Assembly (NCBI GenBank): GCA_014529385.2
Contig: CM043952.1
Location: 61,646,119 to 61,710,118, forward strand
From: Adiantum capillus-veneris
Lineage: Eukaryota; Streptophyta; Polypodiopsida; Polypodiales; Pteridaceae
DNA: 64,000 nt
Direction: 5' to 3'
Positions 11,749-21,531 of this stretch are shown here, one piece after another (position 1 is the first letter of the stretch; each line of letters starts with the position of its first letter). The notes below the pieces were generated by a model. That model searched no databases and was not told where the DNA came from. It saw nothing but the letters and a program-made list of their open reading frames with translations. Both the position numbers and the translations under genes were made by a program.

Positions 11749-12945
11749 GATGGTGGCGCTGGGGTTAGCATTGTGACTAAAAATTGCTGGGAAACTATGG
11801 GAAGACCTCACCTTGCGACCACAACCATAGTAGTGAAGATGGCCAATGGGTCTATTGTTAAACCTATTGAGATTCTAGAAGATCTCAACATCAAGGTCTT
11901 TGGACATAAAATAAGGATTACCTTCATTGTTATGGATATCTCCAAACACACTATGGCATCGGAGATGATCTTAGGACGTCCTTTCATGAGGGAAGCAAAA
12001 ATGGTACATGACTGGTCTAAAAACCATGTCTACCTACAGTTCCAAGATTCTGTCATTCGAGTGGATCTTGTGACAGGTCAAGCACATCCTCTAGGAAACA
12101 GGTTTATAATTGATCATAGATCTGACACCACAGTTCACTCGGCCCCATTGCAGTATTGTTACACGTGTAAAGCGGACACTGATGTTGGGGAAGATTCTCC
12201 TTATATGGATGTATTACCTGGGATGACTGAGTCGGACAATGTGGATTGGGTCCACCTAGCAGCAACCATAGATACTTGGGGAAATAGGGGGACAACCTGG
12301 GTAACACCTGATGGGGATGAAATACCACCACTTGTACCCTTAAATATGCTAGAAGTAATGCATATAGCTTCTGATGATCTACGAGATGAAAGTTTGACTG
12401 GCATTGGAACCAGTAGCGCCTCACAAGACTATAGCCCACACGATTTGGGGTCAGAATCATCAGTTGAAATTGACTGTGAGGACGAAGAATCTGAGTTAAA
12501 TCTTAGTGCAAATGTGGGGACAAACCATTCAGGGGCCAGTGGTAACCTAGATGACAATCTATCCAAGGGAGCAGAAGACACAAGTAGTGATTCATCTAGT
12601 GACTCTTCACTAGAGATCGGCTGTAACCGAGAATTAAACAAGAAGAGTAAGAGATATAAGAGGCGACGATATCAAGAAAATGTGCGTGCTAAAATAAGTG
12701 AAAAGAAATCTACCGCAACATGGCTTAATTATATAGGGGCATGTGATGCTCATCGGAAGTTGGTAGATAATTGGGGTGAATACCTTCAAAGTGTTATGTG
12801 GTGTAGTCCACAACCCATTGACATCGCACAACTAGAGGCTACACAAAAGCCAAAGTTGAGCCGTACTGTAAGGAGACGACAAAATCGAGAGTTAGCTCAA
12901 CAACAAAAGGAATCAGAAGTGAAATCACAGTCCACAAAACAATAG
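11700..12945 (+). CDS. E1 aspartic protease (PR1) and linker
   Basis: This stretch lies within the frame 11518-12945. The retropepsin core begins near TIPITTKGL, with the active-site turn LDGGAG (Asp codon at 11749-11751) in place of the usual D-S/T-G. The second signature, MILGRPFM, lies about 65 residues later, as in Athila/Tat proteases. The enzyme would cut the Gag-Pol polyprotein inside the particle. The remaining roughly 280 codons are an acidic and then basic linker before RT. The frame is open from 11518, but the fusion to gag is broken by the 163-bp duplication. Substitution of the S/T position by Gly may lower activity. Confidence 0.8.
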
Positions 12946-13011
12946 GACTCCATAGACTTACACCCTGCACCTGAACATTTCAAATCCTATACCACAGAGG
13001 AACGTAAGGTT

Positions 13012-14080
13012 GTGTATACAAAGGCTCAAAGAAAGCCTATCGATGGGAGCAATGGAGTCTATGACGGTCCAGCGATAGTTAAGGAAATAGAGTTAGCAGA
13101 CCCAGGAGAAGAGTCTAAACCTGTTTTCATTGTCCAAGATCTGACAGAGACTGAGGAGTGTGTACTTAAAGAACTTCTCAAGGAATTTAGGGATATATTT
13201 GCCTGGACATATCATGATATGAAATGTGTTCCACCTTCCGTGGTGCAATACACAATCCCCATGAATAGCATGGCTAAACCATTTCAGTAACGACCCTACC
13301 CAATGAATCCTAAATATGCAAAAATCATTCAAGAAGAGATTGAAAAGCTTGTGGAATGAGGATTCATATACCCTATTGAGCACTCAGAATGGGTGTCTCC
13401 AATAGTGATTGTGCCAAAAAAGAATGGGAAACTCAGAGTGTGCATGGATCTCAAGAAGGTCAATGCCGCCACTAGAACATGTTCTTGAAAGAGTTGCAGG
13501 GAAGGAAGCTTATAGCTTTTTAGATGGGTACTCTGGCTACAATCAAATCACAATTGCGCTGGAGGACCAAGCTAAAACAGCCTTTATAACCAAATTTGGA
13601 GTGTTCGCATTTCGTGTTATGGCTTTTGGCTTAACCAATGCCCCGGCTACCTTTCAAAGATTAATAAACACTGCTTTTAGAGAATATTTGAGGGAGTTTT
13701 GTGAAGCTTTCTTAGATGACCTTTGTGTTTATTTCTCTTGGAAAGAACATCTATCATGTTTACGAAAAGTGTTTGAGAAGTGTATATTGTATCGCATCTC
13801 CTTAAACCCTTTCAAATGCCAATTCTGGGTTAAACATGGAGTCATTTTAGGGCATATAGTGTCAAAAAATGGGATTTCCACAGATGAGGGAAAAATTAAA
13901 GCCATTGTTGAATTGCCACCACTTACAAACTATAAAGGAGTTCAAAGATTCATGGGCCATGTTGGTTATTACCGACGGTTTATTTTAAACTTTGCCGAGA
14001 TAGCTCGTCCTTTGTACAAGCTTCTTATTGAGTTCCAATGGACTGCGGAGTGTGACCATGCTTATGAGTCATTGAAATAG
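13012..14080 (+). pseudogene. pol: E1 reverse transcriptase, broken
   Basis: This is the RT domain of a Ty3-type pol. Recognisable parts are the upstream FIVQDLTETEE linker, VSPIVIVPKKNGKLR, the first catalytic Asp in YSFLDGYSGYNQ, FGLTNAPATFQ and the metal-binding FLDD, where most relatives have YxDD. Stops at about 13288 and 13357 (CGA- or CAA-to-TGA/TAA type changes) and a short gap near 13465-13475 interrupt it. The thumb region runs to the stop at 14080, just before the RNase H frame. It would copy element RNA to cDNA from the tRNA-Asp primer. Confidence 0.9.
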
Positions 14081-14083
14081 ACC

Positions 14084-14515
14084 TTGACTAGTGCTTCTAT
14101 TCTACGAGTGCCCGATTGGAATGTAGTTTTTCATGTACATATTGATGCATCGACGAGCTTTGCTATTGGGTGTGTTCTAGCTCAACCAGGAGAACATAAA
14201 CTGGACTACCCCATTAGCTTTGCAAGTTGTCAGTTGAATGATGCTAAGAGAAACTACACCACTACAGAGCGAGAAGGTTTAGGTATGATTTATGTAGTGA
14301 AGAAATTTCGCTACTACCTTCTGGCCAACAAGTTTGTGTTCTATGTTGATCATCAAGCCTTGTTGTATCTAGTAAATAAACCTTGTTCCATGGGAAGAAT
14401 TACACGATGGTTGTTAATTCTCCTTGAGTTTGATTTTACCATTGTGGTGAGACCTGGTAAAAGACATGTCATGGTGGATCATTTGTCTCGCATACCCAAT
14501 GGTGAAGCCCCTACT
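14084..14515 (+). CDS. pol: E1 RNase H domain
   Basis: This is the first part of the open frame 14084-15046. The RNase H acidic residues are visible in FHVHIDAS, the TTTEREGLGM glutamate, the FYVDHQALLYL aspartate and the VMVDHLSRI aspartate. It degrades RNA in the RNA-DNA hybrid. No second archaeal-type RNase H, as found in Tat/Ogre elements, occurs before integrase. The frame is open but separated from RT by a TAG. Confidence 0.85.
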
Positions 14516-15955
14516 AGAGTCGATGATGAGTTGCCCGATACTTCTCTATTCTTAGTCGAAACCATACATGAATGGAGTGAGAAGATTGTGAACTTTCTAG
14601 TTAATGGTTTTCCCCCCAAAGAGCTTCGTAAAGACATAGCTCGAAAACTGTTAAAAGAATGTGAACCTTACTCTCTCATTGCAGGAACTCTCTACAGGCT
14701 AGTGAAGGATGATATTCTTAGACGTTGTGCCCGTGAGGATGAGTATTTATACATACTGCAAGAAGCCCAAATGGGTATAGTCGGCGGACATTTCTCAGGG
14801 GAACTAACAGCTAGAAAGGTGTTGCAACCAGGCTATTGGTGGCCAACCTTATTCAAGGATGCATCACTTTTTGCAAAAGGATGTGATGAATGCCAATGTT
14901 ACAAGATCACACAACAAAAGGATAGGATGTCCTTACATCCTGTTAAAGTGACTCAACCATTTGAAAAATGGGCTTTGGACTTTGTAGGCCCAATTAGTCT
15001 GACAGCTCGTAGCACTCAATCTCGATATATTATCGTTGCCCACTGACTATGTGACAAAGTGGACGGAAGCCAGGGTGACACGTAAGGCCGATGCGAAATC
15101 AACTACCAAGTTTCTCTAATAGAACATTATTACAAGATTTGGTTGTTCCTTTGAGATTGTTAGTGACAATGGTACTCATTTTATAAATGGATTAATAAAA
15201 GAACTCACTACCAACTTTATGATAGCTCACCATAAGTCCACACCTTATTATCCACAAGAAAATGGCCAAGCTAAGAACACCAATAAGACTTTAATCTCTA
15301 TCTTAAACAAAACGGTGGAAGCTCATCGCATAGATTGTGATTTAAAGCTTACATCAGCTCTATGGGCTTATCGTACTGCGTACAAAGCTGCCATTAACTG
15401 CACACCATTCAAGATGGTGTATGGCCAAGAAGCGGTTATGCCATGGGAGTTTGTCGTTCCTAGTCTTCGAGTAGCTTCTCAAGAAGGTTGGGATGGTAAC
15501 CCCTTAGTTGAGCGATTATATATCCTTGAAAGGCTAGATGAAGAGATGCAATCAGCTGTGCAAAATGCACTTGTGGAGAAAGATAGGAGGAAAAAATGGT
15601 TTGACCGTCATCTAAAGAACAAAGATATCAATGTTGGTGATAAAGTCCTTATGTATGGAGTGCATAACGAAAAGAAAAAGTTGAAATATGCGGGAAAAGG
15701 ACCATATAGAGTATGTGAGATCACCCCACAAGGAACCATTCATGTGGAGACTCTTGATGGAGTTGAAACCATTGGATTCCTCAATGGGAGCAAATTTAAA
15801 AGATACTATGATCCTTTAAGCCAAGAGGAGTTGCGTGCCATCCATACAAAAAAGGCAGCCAAGGCACAAATAGAATTGAAGAAGATACAAGCTCAAGATG
15901 AGGCTAAGGAGCGACAACAACACATAAGACGAAAACGAGAGGCTAACCTTGGAGT
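14516..15955 (+). pseudogene. pol: E1 integrase, broken, catalytic Glu lost
   Basis: The zinc-binding N-terminus carries GGHFSGELTARK and CDECQ; the first His position reads Gln (EAQMG). The catalytic core follows, with Asp in TDYVTKW and Asp in SDNGTHF. The third residue, glutamate in GQAE of relatives, is Lys here (GQAKNTNK, codon 15273-15275), so the DDE triad is destroyed. A frameshift near 15040 and stops near 15118 split the domain. The frame resumes at 15219 and continues through the C-terminal domain (VLMYGVHNEKKKLKYAGKGP). It would join cDNA to the chromosome. Confidence 0.9.
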
Positions 15956-16292
15956 CACACATGCATTCCACGTTGAAACCGACGAGGATTGGTTGGACTA
16001 TGACACACCTCTACGATACCCTATTGAGCTAAACAACACCTATAGAAAAGTGCTATATAATGCCTTATTGGACACGGGTGCTAAATATAATCTGCTATCA
16101 TATGGGGTGTGGTGTCAGTTAGGGAAGCCACCTCTATCTGAGAGTATTATCCAAGTCAAGGGTGTCAACAAGAAAAAAACTTTGGTTTTTGGAATATGGC
16201 ACACTTCTGTCAGTTATGACAATGGGGTTGTAGCTCAAGACTTTTTAGTCATGCCTGTTGGAACTATGGAGGGTAATATAAATCTAGGATGA
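15956..16292 (+). CDS. E1 second protease-like domain (PR2)
   Basis: Downstream of integrase, in the same open frame (15219-16292), lies a textbook retropepsin active-site turn: NALLDTGAKYNLLSYGVW. It is followed by a beta-rich stretch ending QDFLVMPVG. This is additional to PR1 near 11749. P has a related domain at the same place (about 31600-31960). Known plant Ty3 elements carry one protease, between gag and RT, so a second after integrase is unusual. It could be an extra protease, a retropepsin-fold binding domain or a captured fragment. The DTG triad is intact here, and a stop follows at 16290-16292. Confidence 0.7.
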
Positions 16293-16298
16293 ACGTGG

Positions 16299-17153
16299 AT
16301 GATAGCCACCAAATGCACTATTGATTGGGGGATAGGGGGTGTCACAACACAGAAACCAACTCTTAGCCCTGCCACTCAAGCCATACTCCCTGAGATATGT
16401 CCTCTTAAGGAAATAAAACCCAAAACATTGCATGTCCAAGAGGTTGAACCATATGTCCCCATAGCCCAAGTCTCTAGAGCTTCAATTGATGTAGCTTAAA
16501 TAAAGCTTGAGACACACAAGACCCATCCCAATATAACAAAGAAAACATACAAGTGGGTCCCTAAAGCTTCTTTAGCGACCATAGCCAGTGCTAAAAGACG
16601 GGAGCTTGGTAAGAGACGTCCCATTCGCCCCAAGAAATGTAAAGAAATGTTGCGTTGGATTCCTAAAAAACTATTGGAAGCCCAAGGCTACTATGAAGGA
16701 AATGATCAAATCTAGGTGCCAAAACGTAAATTGTGCTCTTACTTGTCACCGGGCCCATGTGAGCTCAATCATGTGGCTCCAAAACAAATTGAAGATCGTG
16801 AAAAGGAAAAAATCACGGAATGTGACACACCCGCTCCAGAGCTAGTTTGGGTACCAAAGAAAGAACGATTTGTTCCACCTAGCTCAGGAACAACGAAATC
16901 AAATGAAGCTTCTTGCTCTTCATGTAGTTTCTATATGGAAATAGAAGCTTCGGCACAACCTCCACCTACCATTGTACATATCCATACAAGCAAGAAAGAG
17001 TTTGCACCTCCCGTTGTAAGTTCACCACCTACAACAATGTTGCAAATAAAATCATGGGAGAGTACATTACCACCCTTGCAACTAGATAAAATGCATAGGA
17101 CGGTCGAAAACTATTGGTTAAAGCCTTCACCCATAACAACTTGGAACAATTGA
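16299..17153 (+). pseudogene. E1 W-V/I-P-K repeat tail, broken
   Basis: Past PR2 the coding sequence is in three partly overlapping frames (16299-16499, about 16530-16713, 16716-17153). It contains repeated short motifs KWVPK, RWIPK, a third whose Trp codon is now TAG (16713-16715), and VWVPKKE, spaced in basic, low-complexity sequence. P (32083-32277) and Q (40462-41016) have the same motif in the same relative place. The function is unknown. A Lys-rich, Trp-anchored repeat could bind nucleic acid or a partner protein, but that is conjecture. Confidence 0.65.
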
Positions 17154-17288
17154 TTTCAAAAGGTGACGACATCATTCCAAAAGGTATGATCTACCCAAGG
17201 AAGGGGGGAGTGTTTGCTGACATCCATCATTCACTTGCTTCCCTCTCAACCTTCTCCCTGACCTCTTAATCTCCAATCTTAGGGAATG

Positions 17289-17298
17289 TATATATAAA
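17289..17298 (+). promoter_or_regulatory. Possible internal TATA box
   Basis: TATATATAAA lies about 140 bp before the ATG of the accessory ORF, downstream of the pol region and outside the LTR. It could drive a separate transcript of the accessory ORF. This is inferred from sequence and spacing only. Confidence 0.4.
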
Positions 17299-17435
17299 GC
17301 CTTATACTCACAAAAACAAGATAAAAAAGTAAAAGAGCAAGAGCCATAACACAAAGTCATAAAAACACATTATGCACAAGAACACGACCCTTGTAATATT
17401 TGCACTCTAACCATCATCTATTTACATGCACAGAT

Positions 17436-17858
17436 ATGGCTAGTACGCTAGAGTCATCCACTCTTGCCTTGGATGAGAGGTACCCTTGTTACTTTTCACA
17501 AATGTTTTACATGGTCTTTCCGGTGCTTGCATGTGAATGGGATTTGGTAGGTACGCTAGCATGTGAGAGGAATTTCGAGGAGTTAGAGTGGCTGATACGT
17601 CTCTTGACTATGACTGATCCATACTTAGTAAAGAGCGTTTCTCCCATTGCACAAGCCTACCCTTTTGACCAAGATGACTATAGGTGTTTAGTGACCTTCT
17701 TAGTAAACATGGGTACCTATGATGAAGAAGAAGATTTACGTGACTACACGGATGGCACATATGGTCTCATGGATGATGACTTTGTTTATCTCGACAAAGA
17801 GGATAGGAGTTTAGCCTTAGGGTTTCCCCCCAATCTCTACAATATCCTATTCCCTTGA
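17436..17858 (+). CDS. E1 accessory ORF, 140 residues, intact
   Basis: The frame is open from ATG 17436 (MASTLESSTLALDERYP) to 17858 with no lesion, while almost every other E1 gene is broken. The product is acidic, with a hydrophobic early segment (YFSQMFYMVFPVLACEW) and a strongly acidic middle and C-terminal part (YDEEEDLRDYTDG, LMDDDFVYLDKED). It has no zinc finger, signal peptide or clear membrane span, and I recognise no family. It sits where Athila elements carry an envelope-like ORF, but it is much shorter and does not look like one. The upstream TATA box and intact frame make it a plausible small regulatory protein. It could also be the surviving end of a longer ORF. Confidence 0.5.
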   Translation: MASTLESSTLALDERYPCYFSQMFYMVFPVLACEWDLVGTLACERNFEELEWLIRLLTMTDPYLVKSVSPIAQAYPFDQDDYRCLVTFLVNMGTYDEEEDLRDYTDGTYGLMDDDFVYLDKEDRSLALGFPPNLYNILFP

Positions 17859-19238
17859 CTCTCTATGGGGAGTGCAAATAATTAGGTTAGGGTTCCTTAT
17901 GTTTTTTTGTTGTGTTCAATAAGTGTTGGTACCTTTTCCCACTAATGTGCCTCCTAGAGGTATTCTTTGTGTTTCCTAGTGTGTACAGGAACGTGTTGCT
18001 GTGGTTAGGATTTGGACCTTCATGGGATCTTTCTCTCGTTCACACTTCAATCAAGCGCGACCATCAACACAAACAAGTGTTTCTTGTGCATTAGCATTGC
18101 CCCTTATCTTTTTTGCATCCATGTTTGTCTGCTTTGATTGTGCTTGGTAGCATAATATTCATCGCATTTGCTTAGTATCAAACATTTAATTCAATGTAAT
18201 TTTTTGTCATAATCACTTGTCTAGGTTTAAAAATTAAGCAGTCCGACTAAGCTAGTTTGACCAAGTTAGGCGTTAGAGATCTTCTCTTAATACCATGGGG
18301 AATGCCTTCCTAATAATCAATGGTTACTTAGGTTCTTAATCCGATTTAGGCAGCATTGTGTGAAATGTACTAGGGCTTTCTAGTGGGCTTAGTCTCTATT
18401 GACCTTTAGCTTAAGTATTATAAAGGGAGTTTACCAGTGTGATGAGCCTTGGGAGGTGTAACAGTGTCATATGACCCCCCAAAGTTACAAAATTAAAATG
18501 CTGAAAACAAAAAAACAAAAAAAATTCAAAGTGCCACAATGTAAAATCTTAAGCTGGAAGAGAAATCTCAGCTTGATTTGGTACTTCACTCACATGTATC
18601 GCCTATGGTACTAGAGCCCTAGAGGTTCCCAGTGTGGGCGCTTTTCCTTGAAAAGCAAAAAACCCAAGGCATACAAAATAAGCACACACATCAAAATTGA
18701 ATCACTGTGAAAAGACTTTGGGGGGTCAAAGAAAAAGTAATCAGTCAGGCGATGATTTCATGAGAAATTCCTTTTATTGTAGCTTAACTACAAGGTCTTC
18801 TAGGTATAGCCTCTAGTCAGCCCTCGGACATGAAATACTTGGCTCTCGCGATTAAACAACTTAATTGACCAGAGAAAATTAAGATGCCGCTACCCATGGT
18901 ATTAATAGTCAATCTTTAGTGCCTTTCGACCGTTAAATTAGCGACCCCATACTTGTTTAATTTTTTACCTTTACAGCTGTTTATGCGTTTGATTATATTG
19001 CAATTTAATGTTTATTGCTGACAAATGGTTCAAAATTTTGTTACCAATCAAATTGTCTGCCTACAACTGCATATGCTTTTTAATTGCTTATGAGAATGCA
19101 ATTACTGTGCCAATGTTGTTTGATTTTGCAGTGACTGAAGGAGGCTAAGGACATTCATCTCAAAAGCTCTTCCACATCGATGAACGCGCTTCAACTCAAT
19201 AGCTTCCAAGGACGGAATCTACATCAAAAAGGGGGACA
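17859..19238 (+). other. E1 3' untranslated region with long foldback
   Basis: This is non-coding sequence before the 3' LTR. A long imperfect inverted repeat spans about 18228-18965 (separate entry). The polypurine tract AAAAAGGGGGAC at 19226-19237 ends the region and primes plus-strand synthesis. Confidence 0.7.
18228..18965. repeat. Long imperfect inverted repeat in E1 3' region
   Basis: Two perfect 13-bp pairs are visible. TTAATACCATGGG at 18287-18299 pairs with CCCATGGTATTAA at 18893-18905. GACCCCCCAAAGT at 18473-18485 pairs with ACTTTGGGGGGTC at 18715-18727. Sequence outside the outer pair also aligns at roughly 60-65% by eye to about 18228 and 18965. The RNA would fold into one long hairpin. 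Confidence 0.65.
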
Positions 19239-19799
19239 TGTTAACCCTCACGGCTCACGGAGAGTGATCGGGCTTGTCTGTCCAATAGGAAAAGGGTAAG
19301 AGTGATCGTCGATGAGAGGCGCACTCTAACTGGAATATTCAAGGGATTAGTTGGCTAAGCATGGGCACCCAAGTGTGAATGGGACGAGCTCATATAAAAG
19401 TCAACTAAACCTAAAATTCACTCATTCTTTCATTTGTGCAATTGAAGGGTACTCTTGCTCCATCTCCATCTTCTTCTTCTTCATCTCCTTGTGTACGTGT
19501 GTATGCGTGAGAGAGAGAGAGGGAGAGAGAGAGAGAGTGTGTGTGTGTGTGTGTGTGTGCGATCGAGCATTACGACGACGGCACAGCGGCGGTGAAGCGG
19601 TTGAGCGCGGCGTAGCGGCGTCTCCTTCTTCTTCGCGGCGAGGAATCCTCCACGAAAGCAAGCGTAGAGCGGTGAGTGACACACCATCGCCATCTTTGAG
19701 CTTACTAGTTTAGGATTGTTGTGTGCTTGGAGCCATTTGTGGCTCGCACACGATGTATCGGCAAGTTCCTTGCATTGACACCTGCGACATACGCACACA
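19239..19799 (+). repeat. 3' LTR of E1 (561 bp)
   Basis: The LTR begins TGTTAACCCTCACGG after the polypurine tract and ends ACGCACACA. It keeps TATAAAAG and has a (GA)n/(TG)n block at about 19507-19559. It carries AGCGGTGAGTG near 19673, a splice-donor-like sequence within the segment that the 5' LTR lacks. Confidence 0.9.
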
Positions 19800-20589
19800 C
19801 AAGCCATGCAAGTAGAGGGACTGGTTGCTTGACCACTCTTTCTCCCAAAGGGCACCCCTTGCTCAAGAAGCAAGTAGGACACATGTGAAGCCCCTAGCTA
19901 GGTTACCCTCAAGGAGTGTCCAAAGTCTGTTGGTTGGGTAGATTCAATCAATTGTTTTTGCATTTACCTGGTCCTATCTCTCAAAGGGGAAAGGGGGACA
20001 CTTGTCCCAAGGCTAGCATTCTTGCTTGATATGCATCCTGCATGCGATTGGCCAGGCTTGCAGGGGTCCAATGAGCTTCAAGTTTGTGCTAGAAGAGGGG
20101 GTCAACCAAAGCAAGTAGGGGGGATATACTCTCCCCCCCCCCACACACACACACACCCACACTTTGATTGTGTGAAGTGCAAAGTGCAAGAGCTCCATCT
20201 CCTTCTCCAAGCTAGTAGAGAAGTTGAGAGCCTACACCAACACTCTTGGCTATGGAATGCAAATCCAACCAAGAGCCATGCTTCGATGCTTAAGCTTTCC
20301 ATCTTCTCCATCTTCATTACTATGCAATAATGTATGATAGCAAGAAGAGTGATGATAAGTGAGGAACTAATTCTTTCTCCTATGAAATGTTTCTTCTTCC
20401 TCTTCCCTACCCTCATTCCGCTCTAGATCTCTCCACCTTTGAAGGTGTTTGAGGCCTTGGGATTGAGGCTTGGAATAGTTAATGCTTTCCACAAAGTTTA
20501 TGTTATGTTTGTGATGCATGAAGCTTTCCATCTTCATTGCATCACCTAGGTCACAAGGAACACAAAGATTGTATTGTACCAAGTCTCTC
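19800..20589 (+). repeat. R 5' LTR, second piece
   Basis: The piece aligns with 54239-55071 or so of the R 3' LTR, including the AGCCATGCAAGTAG start, the (CA)n/C-run at about 20132-20160 and the end ACCAAGTCTCTC. It is bounded by E1 on the left and P on the right. Its first five bases are the right target duplication of E1, and its last five (20585-20589, CTCTC) are the left duplication of P. Confidence 0.88.
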
Positions 20590-21511
20590 TGTTAGCAGCA
20601 AGCTAACACGGATACCATTTTTCGGAGTTCTCATTGTGAAACACTTATTATTTTGATAAATTGGGAATATTGTAACTCCTATTTTCTTGGATAAACTCTG
20701 TAATTAATGAGCCGGGGCTACAAGCTTCCAGATTGTATCAACCTGTCATTACCCATCTTTGGTAGAACTCCCACATTATTAGTTTTGACCACCAAAAACC
20801 TTGGCTAAGGTATAAAATCCAATTTTTGTAAGTTATTTTCAAGTTTTGGCTAATGAAATACACAGCATGAGCTAACGACACTCACTCCTCTCCTTCTCGC
20901 ACTTCCTACTCCCTCCTCGGTTGTCACATTACAGTCGCGTTTGTTGCATTGCAATCGCAGGTAAGAGCTCTATGCATTGACGTAAACACATCACGGTATT
21001 TCATAGCTTTTTGGCGTCGCCGACCCGCGGCCTAATTTCATCATAACTAGGAATTTACACTTTCAAATCAAAAACTAAGCATAGGCGGGGTATTGGGGCA
21101 TCATTGCTAAGCATTTAGATGCATTCTGGGTTAAAAACGACTAGGTCAAAAATCCACTGCTGTTTATAATCATGATTTTGGAACTTGACCTAAAGTGGGG
21201 TTTGAGACCATAAGCATGTGTTTTTAGGTCTTATAAACATGTCCTAAAAGTTTCGTTACGTTTGGATGTCATTTGATGCTGTAATGGATGTGATTTGTTT
21301 GCCGATGAGCGATTGGCTTTTGGTGATTTCAGTCACTTGAGTGTAGCTTGAGTTAAATGCGAGTTGTTAGTTGTTTTCCGAGAGATTGACAACCTCTTGT
21401 AGCCTCTATATACTAGTCGAATCAGCTTCGACACATGGATTGACAATTTAATCGTGGTTCTCGCTAATACTGCAATAAGATAGGATGGTGAGGTTAGACA
21501 TGCGTCCCACA
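20590..21511 (+). repeat. 5' LTR of P
   Basis: The LTR starts with the inverted-repeat terminus TGTTAGCAGCAAGCTAACA and ends GTCCCACA. A TATA box lies at 20811-20817 and a strong splice donor, CGCAG/GTAAGAG, at 20961. A degenerate copy of the P palindrome (TTATAATCATGATTTT) lies at about 21174-21189. The first 64 bp have no counterpart in the 3' LTR, where similarity begins at TGATAAAT. Confidence 0.88.
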
Positions 21512-21513
21512 TT

Positions 21514-21531
21514 TGGCATCACTGTCGGGGA
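21514..21531 (+). other. Primer-binding site of P (decayed tRNA-Asp type)
   Basis: TGGCATCACTGTCGGGGA lies two bases after the LTR. It differs from the tRNA-Asp complement TGGCGCCGTTGCCGGGGA at five positions, four of them C-to-T or G-to-A changes, as expected from decay of methylated cytosines. A different primer tRNA is a less likely alternative. Confidence 0.75.

Larger units (their letters stand above)
6181..19799 (+). mobile_element. E1: 13.6-kb Athila/Tat-like Ty3 retrotransposon, broken
   Basis: The LTRs are 6181-6762 and 19239-19799, starting TGTTAACCC and ending in CACA. A tRNA-Asp-type primer-binding site, TGGTGCCGTTGCCGGGGA, lies at 6767-6784 and a polypurine tract at 19226-19237. 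Five-base target duplications (CAAGT/CAAGC) lie within R. The gene order is gag with zinc knuckles, aspartic protease, RT, RNase H, integrase, a second protease-like domain, a W-V/I-P-K repeat tail and a small intact accessory ORF. RT preceding integrase, the primer-binding site and the ILGRPF protease signature fit the plant non-chromovirus Ty3 branch (Athila/Tat). Numerous stops and frameshifts make it non-functional. Confidence 0.92.
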
